Source: Rhizopus sp. PT2906
Lineage: Eukaryota > Mucoromycota > Mucoromycetes > Mucorales > Rhizopodaceae
DNA length: 27,900 bases
Assembly: GCA_025529335.1 (NCBI GenBank)
Contig: JAMYHX010000535.1
Coordinates: 1 to 27,900, forward strand
Direction of reading: 5' to 3'
The notes beneath the pieces were generated by a model that was not told where the DNA came from, searched no databases, and worked only from the letters and a program-made list of their open reading frames with translations. Position numbers and translations under genes: made by a program. Below, piece after piece: positions 1-8,693 of the stretch (its first letter is position 1; each line of letters begins with the position of its first letter).

Positions 1-80
1 ATGAATTTTGTTCTCACCATAGGTGTATTTATTTTCGATCACAGGCGAATTTACTTTCCGGAAAGAGTGTATAACAAGTC

Positions 81-326
81 TTAATTCGCTGTTGATACAG
101 GCGAGGACATTTTCCTTTCGTATAGCCTGGGGTTTGTGGCAAACAACGAGATGACATTCCTCTTTACGTAGATAAGTCGTTGATTCGTTAAATTAATTTC
201 ATGACCGAAACAGGGGATGGTGCGATCTTCACGCACAGTATCAATAGACGTGTAACCCCTACCGAAAAAAAAAAAAAAGACAACCAACAGGGTCACGACA
301 TAAACGCACATAAAGAACTGTAGCAT
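81..326 (-). other. Unassigned short open frame with one N-glycosylation sequon
   Basis: An 81-residue frame reads MLQFFMCVYV followed by a run of phenylalanines encoded by a T/A homopolymer, then a hydrophilic part with one NLT sequon. The poly-Phe stretch looks more like a polypyrimidine tract than protein. If real, the downstream part could be an exon of a gene running off the left edge. I recognise no family and would not call it a gene. Confidence 0.12.
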
Positions 327-417
327 AGTGAGGTAGAGAGCGCGCGCGCCTCAGTCATAAAGGGGAGTTGAACCATCTGGTCTCATTCAAGGTGACTTTT
401 CAATTGAAACACGATCT

Positions 418-1053
418 ATGGAAGTGATAGGAGATAACGTAGTTGTGCCAATTACCCAACTGTTACATCAATGCTGCAGACAGTTGTACGAGAATCTGCG
501 CAATGATGATCCCATTAATGGTTCTCTGACACATTGTAATTGTTCCAATAACGGAAGGATACTGATTGACGAGAGCTTCATAAAAATTCATAGGCGGAAT
601 GGACAGCTGCTTCAGATCGAAGTCTACACTGTTCATTTCATAAGTTTGCGTCTAGAGTTGGTTCTGTTCACCCAAAGTTCGGTTGATGTTGTTGGCCTGG
701 TGTGCGGAGGAGATGCATATGTCGAAGGCGGTACTGGCCAGTTTTAGCTGCTTACATATCCGTGTAACACCATGCTCCACAAAAACAGAATTAAAGATTT
801 TTACTACTTTTTTAGGTTTTCTTACTACAGGACAGGATGGTTTGTAATACTGTGCGTTGTTCTTCCTGTAAAGAGGGCTTCAATTAACATAGGTGCAATC
901 TGTTCTGTTGTAATAGGTGGCGTGTTTGCAGACTGTATCTTAAACAATAATTGCTCCCCTACCAAAATCTATGGTGCAGTTGCAGGAGGCCACATTTGTT
1001 GGTTTGGTGGACGAGCTGAGAATGTCTTGGACTTTCAATTACAGAACACATAA
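418..1053 (+). other. Unassigned region, open on + with a single stop; coding-like frames also on -
   Basis: On the plus strand one frame is open from the ATG at 418 to the TAA at 1053 except for one TAG at 745-747, giving about 210 codons. The minus strand is also oddly rich in protein-like sequence. One frame there reads through most of the region with a few stops and carries NCT, NRT and NRS sequons. Another contains a Pro/Gln-rich run (PPNQQMWPPATAP) followed by a hydrophilic stretch. No frame gives a family I recognise, and no splice model removes all stops. It may be a decayed gene or repeat. Orientation is undecided. Confidence 0.2.
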
Positions 1054-1225
1054 TCAAGTGACACAACAAAATGTGAATGTATTAAAAAAGATAGTTACTG
1101 TTTCCCAAAGGATGAATTATAAAACTTATTAAAGAATAAACGACTTTTTATTTTCCTAATATTGGGGGATTTTTGTATAATTATGAGTTGTAAAAAAAGA
1201 GACTAGGCCTGAATATCAAGAAACA

Positions 1226-1390
1226 ATGAAAGACGGCACATGTAATGTATTTTTACATCAAGCACTTGTCTCATTTATTGCAGTAACAGCATATGTTAAC
1301 CCAATTGAAAGACCTGACTTAGCAATTAATTCATTGTTGAAGCTTCATATGAACGTGTTAAAAACTTTAGGGCAATTGTCAAAAGTGTAA
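1226..1390 (+). pseudogene. Short coding-like fragment, 54 codons, unrecognised
   Basis: The frame starts MKDGTCNVFLHQALVSF and ends LGQLSKV-stop. It extends upstream in frame, without ATG, to a stop near 1180. The residue composition (amphipathic, balanced) looks like real protein rather than AT-rich noise, but it lacks promoter, splice or domain support. I read it as a surviving scrap of an older gene, possibly related to the unassigned sequence upstream. No function is assigned. Confidence 0.2.
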
Positions 1391-1671
1391 AATGAATGTG
1401 TGTAAAGAGATTGGTGAGGATTATAGTCTTTAAGTTGCAACACACAAAGATACGATGGTATATATTGTTTGTAGGACAAATAATCCTTGTACTTTTGTGC
1501 ACAAATATCTTAAGTCAAAATATGCCAACTGTAGACATGCGCGTCAACTATGCTCGTTTTTTTTTTGGACATATTAATCGTGTAAAAAGATGCACGAGTG
1601 TAAAAAAAAAAAAGGATTAAAGTTCTTCTCCCGTTTCTTTATTTTCTTTATTCTGACAAAGAAAAAGAGAA

Positions 1672-1678
1672 TATAAAA
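1672..1678 (+). promoter_or_regulatory. TATA box of the small secreted protein gene
   Basis: TATAAAA lies 49 bases before the ATG at 1727 in a pyrimidine-rich leader, a usual distance for a TATA-driven fungal gene with a very short 5' leader. Confidence 0.5.
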
Positions 1679-1726
1679 TAAGCTTTTTTCTTTCTACTAT
1701 AGTTTGTGTATCTGTTCTTTAAAATC

Positions 1727-2092
1727 ATGCTAATGAAAATACAGTCTGTGTTTGCCATTTGGGCATTCTTGCTAGCAAGTTACGTGTATTGTTCTGATAT
1801 CACATTCGACTATGAATACAAGAAAGCAAGTGGCTTATTTTATTACGTTGACTATCAGTTCTATACCAGCAAGGGATATTCAGGAAGCTTTAATACCAAG
1901 CCATACTCCATTGCATCAGACACTGGTGAGTGGTGTAGCAGAGATGGTATCCTTTGTGTTCAAGACAAAAATGTTGGGAGCACTAGTGGTGAAATTATCT
2001 TATCTTATGCAAATCAAAAAAAGACATACAACAAGAGCCAGTTTCATAAATCAGGCAGCTTAAATCAAATCTTTGATAGATGGAAGGATTAA
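1727..2092 (+). CDS. Small secreted tyrosine-rich protein, unknown function
   Basis: This is an intronless ORF of 121 residues. I take the first ATG of the frame (1727), since the frame opens upstream only with GTG. Residues 1-22 form a signal peptide (basic residue, hydrophobic core AIWAFLLASYV, then C/S), so the product is probably exported. The mature part is rich in Tyr, Ser, Gly and Lys, has two cysteines (C70 and C77) that could pair, and one NKS sequon at 102-104. A TATA box sits 49 bases upstream and an ATTAAA-type signal lies about 40 bases after the stop. I recognise no family. A small size, export signal and own promoter fit the fungal small secreted protein class, but a role as effector or wall protein is only inference. 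Confidence 0.6.
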   Translation: MLMKIQSVFAIWAFLLASYVYCSDITFDYEYKKASGLFYYVDYQFYTSKGYSGSFNTKPYSIASDTGEWCSRDGILCVQDKNVGSTSGEIILSYANQKKTYNKSQFHKSGSLNQIFDRWKD

Positions 2093-2307
2093 ATTCTCTG
2101 TAAATGGCCAACGCTATATTGTACCTGAAAAAAATTAAAGCTTTACTTATTTTGCCCCCTTTCTGAACTTTGACTTGTACGGCTTAGAAATAAGAACTTT
2201 ATATTGAAACTGCATCTTTTCATTAGCTTATTTAATCGATTCTCTAGAAGCCTGATGGTGTATTTGTTTGTAAGATCTAAAATGTTTAAACTTCACAAAC
2301 TGTTATG

Positions 2308-3070
2308 TCAAAGAGCAATTAATAGTTGAGTGGATACATTGGCTACAGATGAAGTTACCAGCATGAAAGTATATCGATGATATCTCTGATCATCTTTTGA
2401 ATTTTGAGAAACCGATTGACGTTTGCTTCTGCGGTGTCGTTTTTGTCCTGGATTGCATAAATGACATTTTGAGGGGGGGGCATTAGTTTGAACTTTAGGA
2501 ATGTCATTCGCCATTTCAGCTTGTGCTTCATCAGTCTCGTTTTCCACTTCAGTTTCACCAAAGGAGGCTCTTACTCGCTGAATGACATGCTCCACTAAAG
2601 CTGAATTCTTTTACATGGATATCAAGCAAGTACATGTGCTTACAGGGTCGTTGATGTCTTCTGTAATAGTAACAGGAGCGCTCGATAATCTTGCCATCAT
2701 TCACTGCAATGAGATAAGAGCTATTTTTTATCATTAAAAGACTCAACAATCCAGTTGCCTGATTCTGCAGTTTCTACGCTATCTTCTTCTTTATGGCGCC
2801 TAGAGCCAGAAGGACTGGTAATCATCTCGTTTCTTCTGATATCTGATATGGTTATAGCAGCTAGCCCCACTCTTCTTCATTCTCTTTCAGCTGCAGTCAT
2901 TGGGCCTTGGTTAACTTCCACTCTGTCTATTTCTTGGGAGCAACATAACATTCTATTCGACAGTTAAAATGAAAGCTAACCGATCCAGTCGCTTGTTTCT
3001 GCTTCTTCCCAAAGATACTGTCTTCAACTAATTATACCATGATTCAATATAGTTGCTTGTAAACTTGGGA
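2308..3070 (-). pseudogene. Decayed SWIM zinc-finger transposase-like protein (MULE-like)
   Basis: Reading down the minus strand from about 3065, the pieces follow each other in protein order but jump frames. First comes SNYIESWYN, stop, LKTVSLGRSRNKRLDR and AFILTVE, stop. Then comes NWIVESFNDKK, a frameshift in an A run at about 2720, and SSYLIAVNDGKI. Last comes the SWIM core CYYYRRHQRPCKHMYLL near 2600-2680, followed by a polar tail ending near 2308. SWIM fingers are CxCx(n)CxH; here the first Cys is replaced by Arg (CGC, one change from TGC), so the finger is damaged. From memory of Mucorales proteomes, the WYNQLK-type segment followed by a SWIM finger is the C-terminal half of Mutator/MULE-like transposases. 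No intact transposase core or terminal repeats were found, so this is a relic. Confidence 0.6.
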
Positions 3071-3802
3071 ACGGTGGATACCTCTTTCAATAATGGAACC
3101 AAATAGGGAAAACAAAGCACGTTGGCCATCCTTAAGGCCAGTCGAAGAATAAAAGGGAATCTTGGAGAGCTGGAACTGGATAATAGGAGCGTCAGGTGGA
3201 AGGGAAGGGAATCAAACACAAGTGTAATCGTCAACCGCAATGCCTTTGTTGCAGTACGGTATTTTCAATAATGGTTCGAGAACCTAATTTGTCAACTAAC
3301 AAATCATAGCTGTTATCTTCTGGAATTATTGAACAGGCGGCGTATTTGAAGGTGCTAATGAAGATTCGTGATTTCCAAGATGGCCGTAGCTACACACACC
3401 ACGTCGTCAAATAAGTGTGGTGGATGAAGTGTGGCCTTCAAAGTTCTGTCAAAGAAGACTATGTTTTGTTTGCTGAACAGTATCAGTGTGAGAGACTGAC
3501 TTTGGACCCAGTCGGTTGAATATCAGGAAGAGCCATGTCTGCAGAAAATAACCATGCGCTCCTATAAGCGAGCCACCATTAATCAGCAAGGAATATTCGT
3601 ACCGTACGTCTGCAAGAGAATGACGTTATCAAACTTCAACAAGAAAAATAAACGTCAAAGAACTTGAATTTCTTATTTATGAAATGTAATCAATGATAAT
3701 ACCTTTATTTTACACTTGATTCAGTCTCTCGATTACATGCTTTTGCTGAAAAAAAGCTTGAGTTTACATAGCGTAAAATAAATGACGCATTGGGCTTTAT
3801 TA
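3071..3802. other. No intact gene; probable further transposase relic on -
   Basis: Short minus-strand pieces such as DLLVDKLGSRTIIENTVL (about 3240-3300) look protein-like and lie just upstream, in protein order, of the SWIM relic, so the element may extend to about 3300. The rest is AT-rich 3' flank of the F-box gene. No promoter or RNA gene is visible. Confidence 0.3.
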
Positions 3803-5542
3803 TTACAAAAGTAATGGATACTTTTTAAGCATATGCATTTTGTTAATTGATAAACTGAGATAATCAATACCAGCACAGTTAATCACAAACATGTACTCGT
3901 ATTCCTTGTTGGTGGTAAACTCTTCAATATGATTTGGCGCAACAAAGTTTGTCAAAAATCGCTTGGATCTCGACTTTTGTGAAGTGATTTCCAAGATAAC
4001 CGGTTTTTTTACCTCACTTTCACACCCACCATGAATGAATAGACCAACAACAAGATGTATTTGCAAGTGATTGAAATTAGTCTTGGGCATATCTATTTCA
4101 AACATGGGCGACATGTTACCAAAATAACAGCTTTCAATAACCAAGTTGCGTAATTCTGGATAGGCATACGAGAAAGCAGTTAGTGCTTCTGGTCGTATTT
4201 CTGTGACAATTAACTTTAACGTAATCAACGAAGAGCTCAGGATCTGATTTGATACCCGAGATTTGATTAGTGAAATGCCCCTAGAGGTTGTTTCGAAAGT
4301 TAATTTTTCTAATCCTTTGCATTCTGAAAGAAGGGCCAGTATGGGATGATCTATGTCGTGATTACCAGACGCTTTCATGTAAGCTTCTTTGATGACATGG
4401 CATTTTTTGAATAGTCCTTGTAGTCTATCAGTGTTCTCTCTTGTATTATCCATAGTCCAAGTAATGTTGTCTTGCTGTATACGGAGTGATGGAAAAAAAC
4501 TAGCATAAATTCGCACGACAGGATTTGTAGTACGCTGTAGATACTCAATCACAGGAAATGATCCAAAAGTCCAGAACCAGTCGCACTTTCTGCTGCTTAG
4601 GTACTTTTGGAATGCCCGCAGCTTTTCTTCGTAATGTCTTGTCATCCAAGATCCAATACGGTTAAGAAGATCTTCATTAAAAAATAGGTGTACGTTACAG
4701 CATTCTAGATTGGGAAATGTGTGCATGATATAGTCAAACGTATCTTGATGAAGGCAAATTTTTACTTCAAGTTTTTTAAGCTTGAAGTGAGGCTGTATAG
4801 AGAACACATCATAGCGATTCGTGTCGCCAGCAATCGCTTCAATTGGAGCACCTGGAGAAAGGTGTACTGTAAAACACGTCAAATTGGGGCATTGCTGAAT
4901 AGCCTCATCAAATTCCATGAGGGTAGGCATACGAATATTGGGGGCAACTGTGAGATGTGTCAAGCCTATGAAGAATGGCAGCAGAGGAAGAACTCTTGTA
5001 AACTGTGAGCTAAATGGAGATGTTGGTGGCAGAACGATATGAGTAAGAGTGCGGCGACAAACATACGCGAGCGTGTAATAATTCGAAAAGGTATCCTCAT
5101 CACTGCGCATAGACCAGTGTGGTTCAGGAAGTCGCTTAAGCTGTTTCCAATAGCTTCCTACAGCTCCTCTAAGAGCATCCCAATGGCTGTGGCGGAGCGC
5201 ACCATCGAAAACCTCTACGTTTGGACACGTCTCAGCAAGTTTATAGATAAGTGAAATTAACCTTTCAGTCTCATCTTTACTATAACACCAAATGGTTATC
5301 TCCCGAACAAGGCTTCCCAGACAACTGTTCTGCATACATTTGGTGAATTTTTCCCCTTGCAAACACCCATCAAACCCAAGTTCTCGATAAAGGGTAGAAC
5401 TTGCGTGTTTTCGCCAGTTCTTACAGACAAGCTGGCATTCTATTAATTCGTACAATCCAGAGTTGGATTTAAGCTGTTCAAATATTTCACACAGGATTTC
5501 GTTAGGCAGCTCCTTCCAACGTGACATTCTAAGATTAGACAA
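3803..5542 (-). CDS. F-box protein with degenerate leucine-rich repeats
   Basis: This is an intronless ORF of 579 residues. An F-box spans roughly residues 9-55: WKELPNEILCEIFEQL opens it, and LVCKNWRKHAS with TLYRELGF closes it. The F-box binds Skp1, making the protein a likely substrate receptor of an SCF ubiquitin ligase. The remainder has irregular leucine-rich repeats recognisable by their N/C-rich junctions (CPNLTCFTVH, FPNLECCNVHL, CKGLEKLTFE, YPELRNLVIES), forming a probable curved recognition domain. Mucoralean genomes carry large, fast-diverging families of such proteins, so the substrate cannot be predicted. The ATG at 5542 is chosen because the F-box starts within ten residues; a second Met at residue 6 is possible. 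The neighbouring transposon relic suits a variable gene-family location. Confidence 0.85.
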   Translation of the reverse strand: MSNLRMSRWKELPNEILCEIFEQLKSNSGLYELIECQLVCKNWRKHASSTLYRELGFDGCLQGEKFTKCMQNSCLGSLVREITIWCYSKDETERLISLIYKLAETCPNVEVFDGALRHSHWDALRGAVGSYWKQLKRLPEPHWSMRSDEDTFSNYYTLAYVCRRTLTHIVLPPTSPFSSQFTRVLPLLPFFIGLTHLTVAPNIRMPTLMEFDEAIQQCPNLTCFTVHLSPGAPIEAIAGDTNRYDVFSIQPHFKLKKLEVKICLHQDTFDYIMHTFPNLECCNVHLFFNEDLLNRIGSWMTRHYEEKLRAFQKYLSSRKCDWFWTFGSFPVIEYLQRTTNPVVRIYASFFPSLRIQQDNITWTMDNTRENTDRLQGLFKKCHVIKEAYMKASGNHDIDHPILALLSECKGLEKLTFETTSRGISLIKSRVSNQILSSSLITLKLIVTEIRPEALTAFSYAYPELRNLVIESCYFGNMSPMFEIDMPKTNFNHLQIHLVVGLFIHGGCESEVKKPVILEITSQKSRSKRFLTNFVAPNHIEEFTTNKEYEYMFVINCAGIDYLSLSINKMHMLKKYPLLL

Positions 5543-6681
5543 TTACGCATTCCTTTGTTAGTTGTCAATGACTTGTATAAAGGAGAACTTTTGTTTACTT
5601 TAAGAATAGTGTCAAGACCAAAAGTTAAGGAAGAAATGCATGATGCACTTTAAAGTCTTCTGTGAAAAAGAACCAACCTTGTACTCTCAAGGTTACACTG
5701 CAGATTTGTATGTCATCTTCTTTAGGCCAAGACCTTCTTTGCCGTGAGCTAGTAGAAAGTGCGGACCAAAACGTTCGTATCTTACTTGCCAAGTACAATG
5801 AAAAGATCAAACAATAACATATATTTATGACCGCATTTCACGTTATACGATTATAAGTAATATCGTACTCTCGAGTATTATAGGCATGCAGCTTTATGTT
5901 ATGCGACAAGTACAAGTGATGTAATATCACATCAAAGCCAAACATTTTTGTTCGTTAAACCTTTTGTACATCAACCCTTAAAGCTAGTAGTTATGAGGAC
6001 GTATCCCCAGAACCAGCTTCACCATGAGCTTTACGTATCCAGAAGAACTTTCCAAGTACAGTTCATTTAGATAGTGTGGTCAAACTGCCTGAACAGTACT
6101 TGCGCCGTATGATGATTCATAGACAATTCATTCTAGCGGGCATCTGCTTCATTTTGAGCAGCTGTAGGGTTTGCATCAGCTTCTCAATGTCAAGCCTTGA
6201 CCATGTTGTAAATCTCGGATGAACTATGCTATGTGAATGACATCATATGTTCCTGTTTATATCTATAAGCATATTCACAGTTGTCCCTTGTGCATACACT
6301 TCCATTACTCTTAAACTCCAGAAAAGCTCTTTTTTAAGCATGATCGTCCTAAAGGGTTGTCCCAATCAAAACAGAACATTTTCCCCCCTGTGCTCATTTG
6401 TATTATTAAATAAATAGCTTATTCAATTAAATGCATACAAATAAGTTTAGAAGAGCATATACAAGAACATGTTTACATGTATTTTTTTCTCAAGCTGATT
6501 TGTCGATCCAAGTAAAATCAAGGTGTGCATACAGCGAACATACCCCCCGCAGCTTATATACTTATGAATGATCAACAAAACAAAGAGGGAAACAGGGCGC
6601 ATCTAACCAATAATAGTAAAGTATGCCTATGACCAATAGTAAGCGGCTATGACAACAGTGTCCACATGGATTTGTTTTTGA
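5543..6681. other. Intergenic, nothing identified
   Basis: This AT-rich stretch separates the F-box gene from the small Pro/Arg precursor gene, which point away from each other, so it must hold both promoters. Frames here (for example 61 codons at 5625-5810 on -) are short and without domain character. I see no RNA gene or repeat. Confidence 0.4.
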
Positions 6682-6688
6682 TATAAAA
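6682..6688 (+). promoter_or_regulatory. TATA box of the Pro/Arg-rich precursor gene
   Basis: TATAAAA lies 56 bases before the ATG at 6744. Together with the AATAAA at 7091 it frames a short, self-contained transcript of about 400 bases, which supports the small gene being real. Confidence 0.55.
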
Positions 6689-6743
6689 GAGAGGCAGAGC
6701 TTTCACAAAAAAAAAGGATACAGTAGTACTTTTGTTCACAAAG

Positions 6744-7055
6744 ATGCAAATCAAGCTTGTTATTCTTACTATTTGTGCTTCTTTTGCCGCTATTGGCTTT
6801 GCTGCTCCTCCTCCTCCTCAACAAGGTACAGGTCCTTCAGATGCTCTTGTTCCTGGCGGTGATCCTATTCCTGCTACTAATGATCCAAGTGCTCCTGCTC
6901 TCGATGGTAATTATCCAGGCGCCGAACTGACTGAGGGACAACCTACTCAAAGCCCAGCAGGACAGATACAAAAAAGAAGATTCCCATTTCGAAGACCAAG
7001 ACAAGCGCCTCCAGCAGCAGCAGCACCAAAAGCACCAGCGCCTTCAGCCTCCTAA
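6744..7055 (+). CDS. Small secreted Pro/Ala-rich precursor with Kex2 site and Arg-Pro C-terminal peptide
   Basis: This is an intronless ORF of 103 residues. The ATG at 6744 is used because the frame upstream begins only with TTG. Residues 1-20 are a clear signal peptide (hydrophobic LVILTICASFAAIGFA, cleavage before APPPP). Residues 21-75 are a low-complexity, acidic Pro/Gly/Ala-rich segment resembling a pro-region. At 77-78 is KR, the classical Kex2 cleavage dipeptide, followed by RFPFRRPRQAPP and an Ala/Pro tail to residue 103. Cleavage would free a cysteine-free, strongly cationic C-terminal peptide of about 25 residues. The Arg-Pro pattern recalls proline-rich antimicrobial peptides, but this is only resemblance; a wall-associated or surface protein is equally possible. 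TATA box and poly(A) signal are present. Confidence 0.6.
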   Translation: MQIKLVILTICASFAAIGFAAPPPPQQGTGPSDALVPGGDPIPATNDPSAPALDGNYPGAELTEGQPTQSPAGQIQKRRFPFRRPRQAPPAAAAPKAPAPSAS

Positions 7056-7090
7056 AGGGACTTCGCAGTGTTAAAGTATAATAAAACTTT

Positions 7091-7096
7091 AATAAA
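7091..7096 (+). terminator. AATAAA polyadenylation signal
   Basis: AATAAA lies 36 bases after the stop of the small precursor gene, in an A/T-rich tail. Confidence 0.5.
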
Positions 7097-7320
7097 CTTG
7101 GTTATTCTTTTATATATTTCAATATTTTTTGCTTCTGTGCGTCATTCATGAATGATAAAGAGAGATGCGCTTTACTTTATAAAAGACTCTACAGAAAGAA
7201 ACCATGGTGTGACTTTGGATTTTTCAGGTCCCTCTTCATTCGTACACACTTCTACTTTGATTATCTGTCAAAAAGTCCCCCATCGTTCTCGTATCTTCTT
7301 TTTTATTTTATTCATAATAG

Positions 7321-8643
7321 ATGAGTGAAGCCAAAAGCCAACTTCTTGCGGTTCTTAGTGAAGCCACTTCACAAGATTATTACCGTATGAAACAAGCCGA
7401 AGACATGTTAAAACAATGGGAGAACGCGCCTAGGTTTTTTGCCACCTTACAAGTAAAAAAAAGAAAATGACATTTCAAAAAAGAAAGAGGTCTAATTATA
7501 TGAAAAAAGGATATATTTTATGATTCCAACATCCACCATGACATTCGAGTATTGAGTGGCATTTATCTAAAGAATGGCATTGATCGTTTCTGGAGAAAAA
7601 CTGCCAAAAAGTTAAACATGTTTAGATATATTAGAACTTTTTATCTAATCTATTCTATAGTCCTATCGATCCCGAGGAAAAGACGGTGATTCGTCAACGA
7701 CTTCTCGGGTTTATGGATGAACCCAACAAGAAGGTATATATATATATAATGAAAAAAGTAACTGTATCTAATCTTTTTATTCCCCCAAAGCTCACTTCAC
7801 AGAATGCAGTTATTATTGCTCGAATTGCTCGCATCGATTATCCTCACCAATGGTACAGAGACAATCATTTACTGTTTTATTTTCAATTATCAATTAAGCA
7901 AGTTTAGTGTAGGCCTGATTTGCTAAGTTCACTCTTAAAGATCATTTCAAATGCTGACAATAGTGTCATTCACCATCATGCACTTGAGACACTGTATGAA
8001 GTTCTTGCCGAACTCAGTACCCGGTTACTGGCTAGTGGACGCAAACAGTTTGCCGAGATCGCTCCAGAATTATTTCAAGTGGTTGCACAGATTTATATGG
8101 GATACGTTCAAAAGCAAAAGGAAATCGAGTTGCAGATCACAGCCTCTTGCATCAAGTGTTTACGTATCTTGATGGTCAGTGGTATCAAAGATGTTCACAA
8201 GTATGATGAGACCAAGGTATGTAGAGATAGAATATGTTATATGTAGGGTTATTAAAACAAGTGTAGACATTTATTGCCATCAGCTCAGGACATTTAGAAC
8301 AGTACATGAATTTTAGTAAGAGTCATTGAATGAAAAAATAGAGAGAGAGTTTAACCGTAAAAAAAAAAAAAAAAAGGATATAACCTACTTCAGATGAATC
8401 AAGTCAAGCTGATTCAAGAGGTAGAAAGCATCATTGAAGAGTATGGCACGCTTTATTTGGCTTTACAAAAGGCACATCCAGTATCTGTGACATTATGTCC
8501 AGCATGGTTAGATATCATTCGATATTACTGGCAAAACATCATGATAGGACAAGGTGTATTGGAACACCATTTATTACAAGGCATGCTTTTGGTAAAAGAG
8601 ACCATCAAGAATTCGACACACACGTCTGGTAAAGGGTTCATAC

Positions 8644-8693
<50 letters not shown>

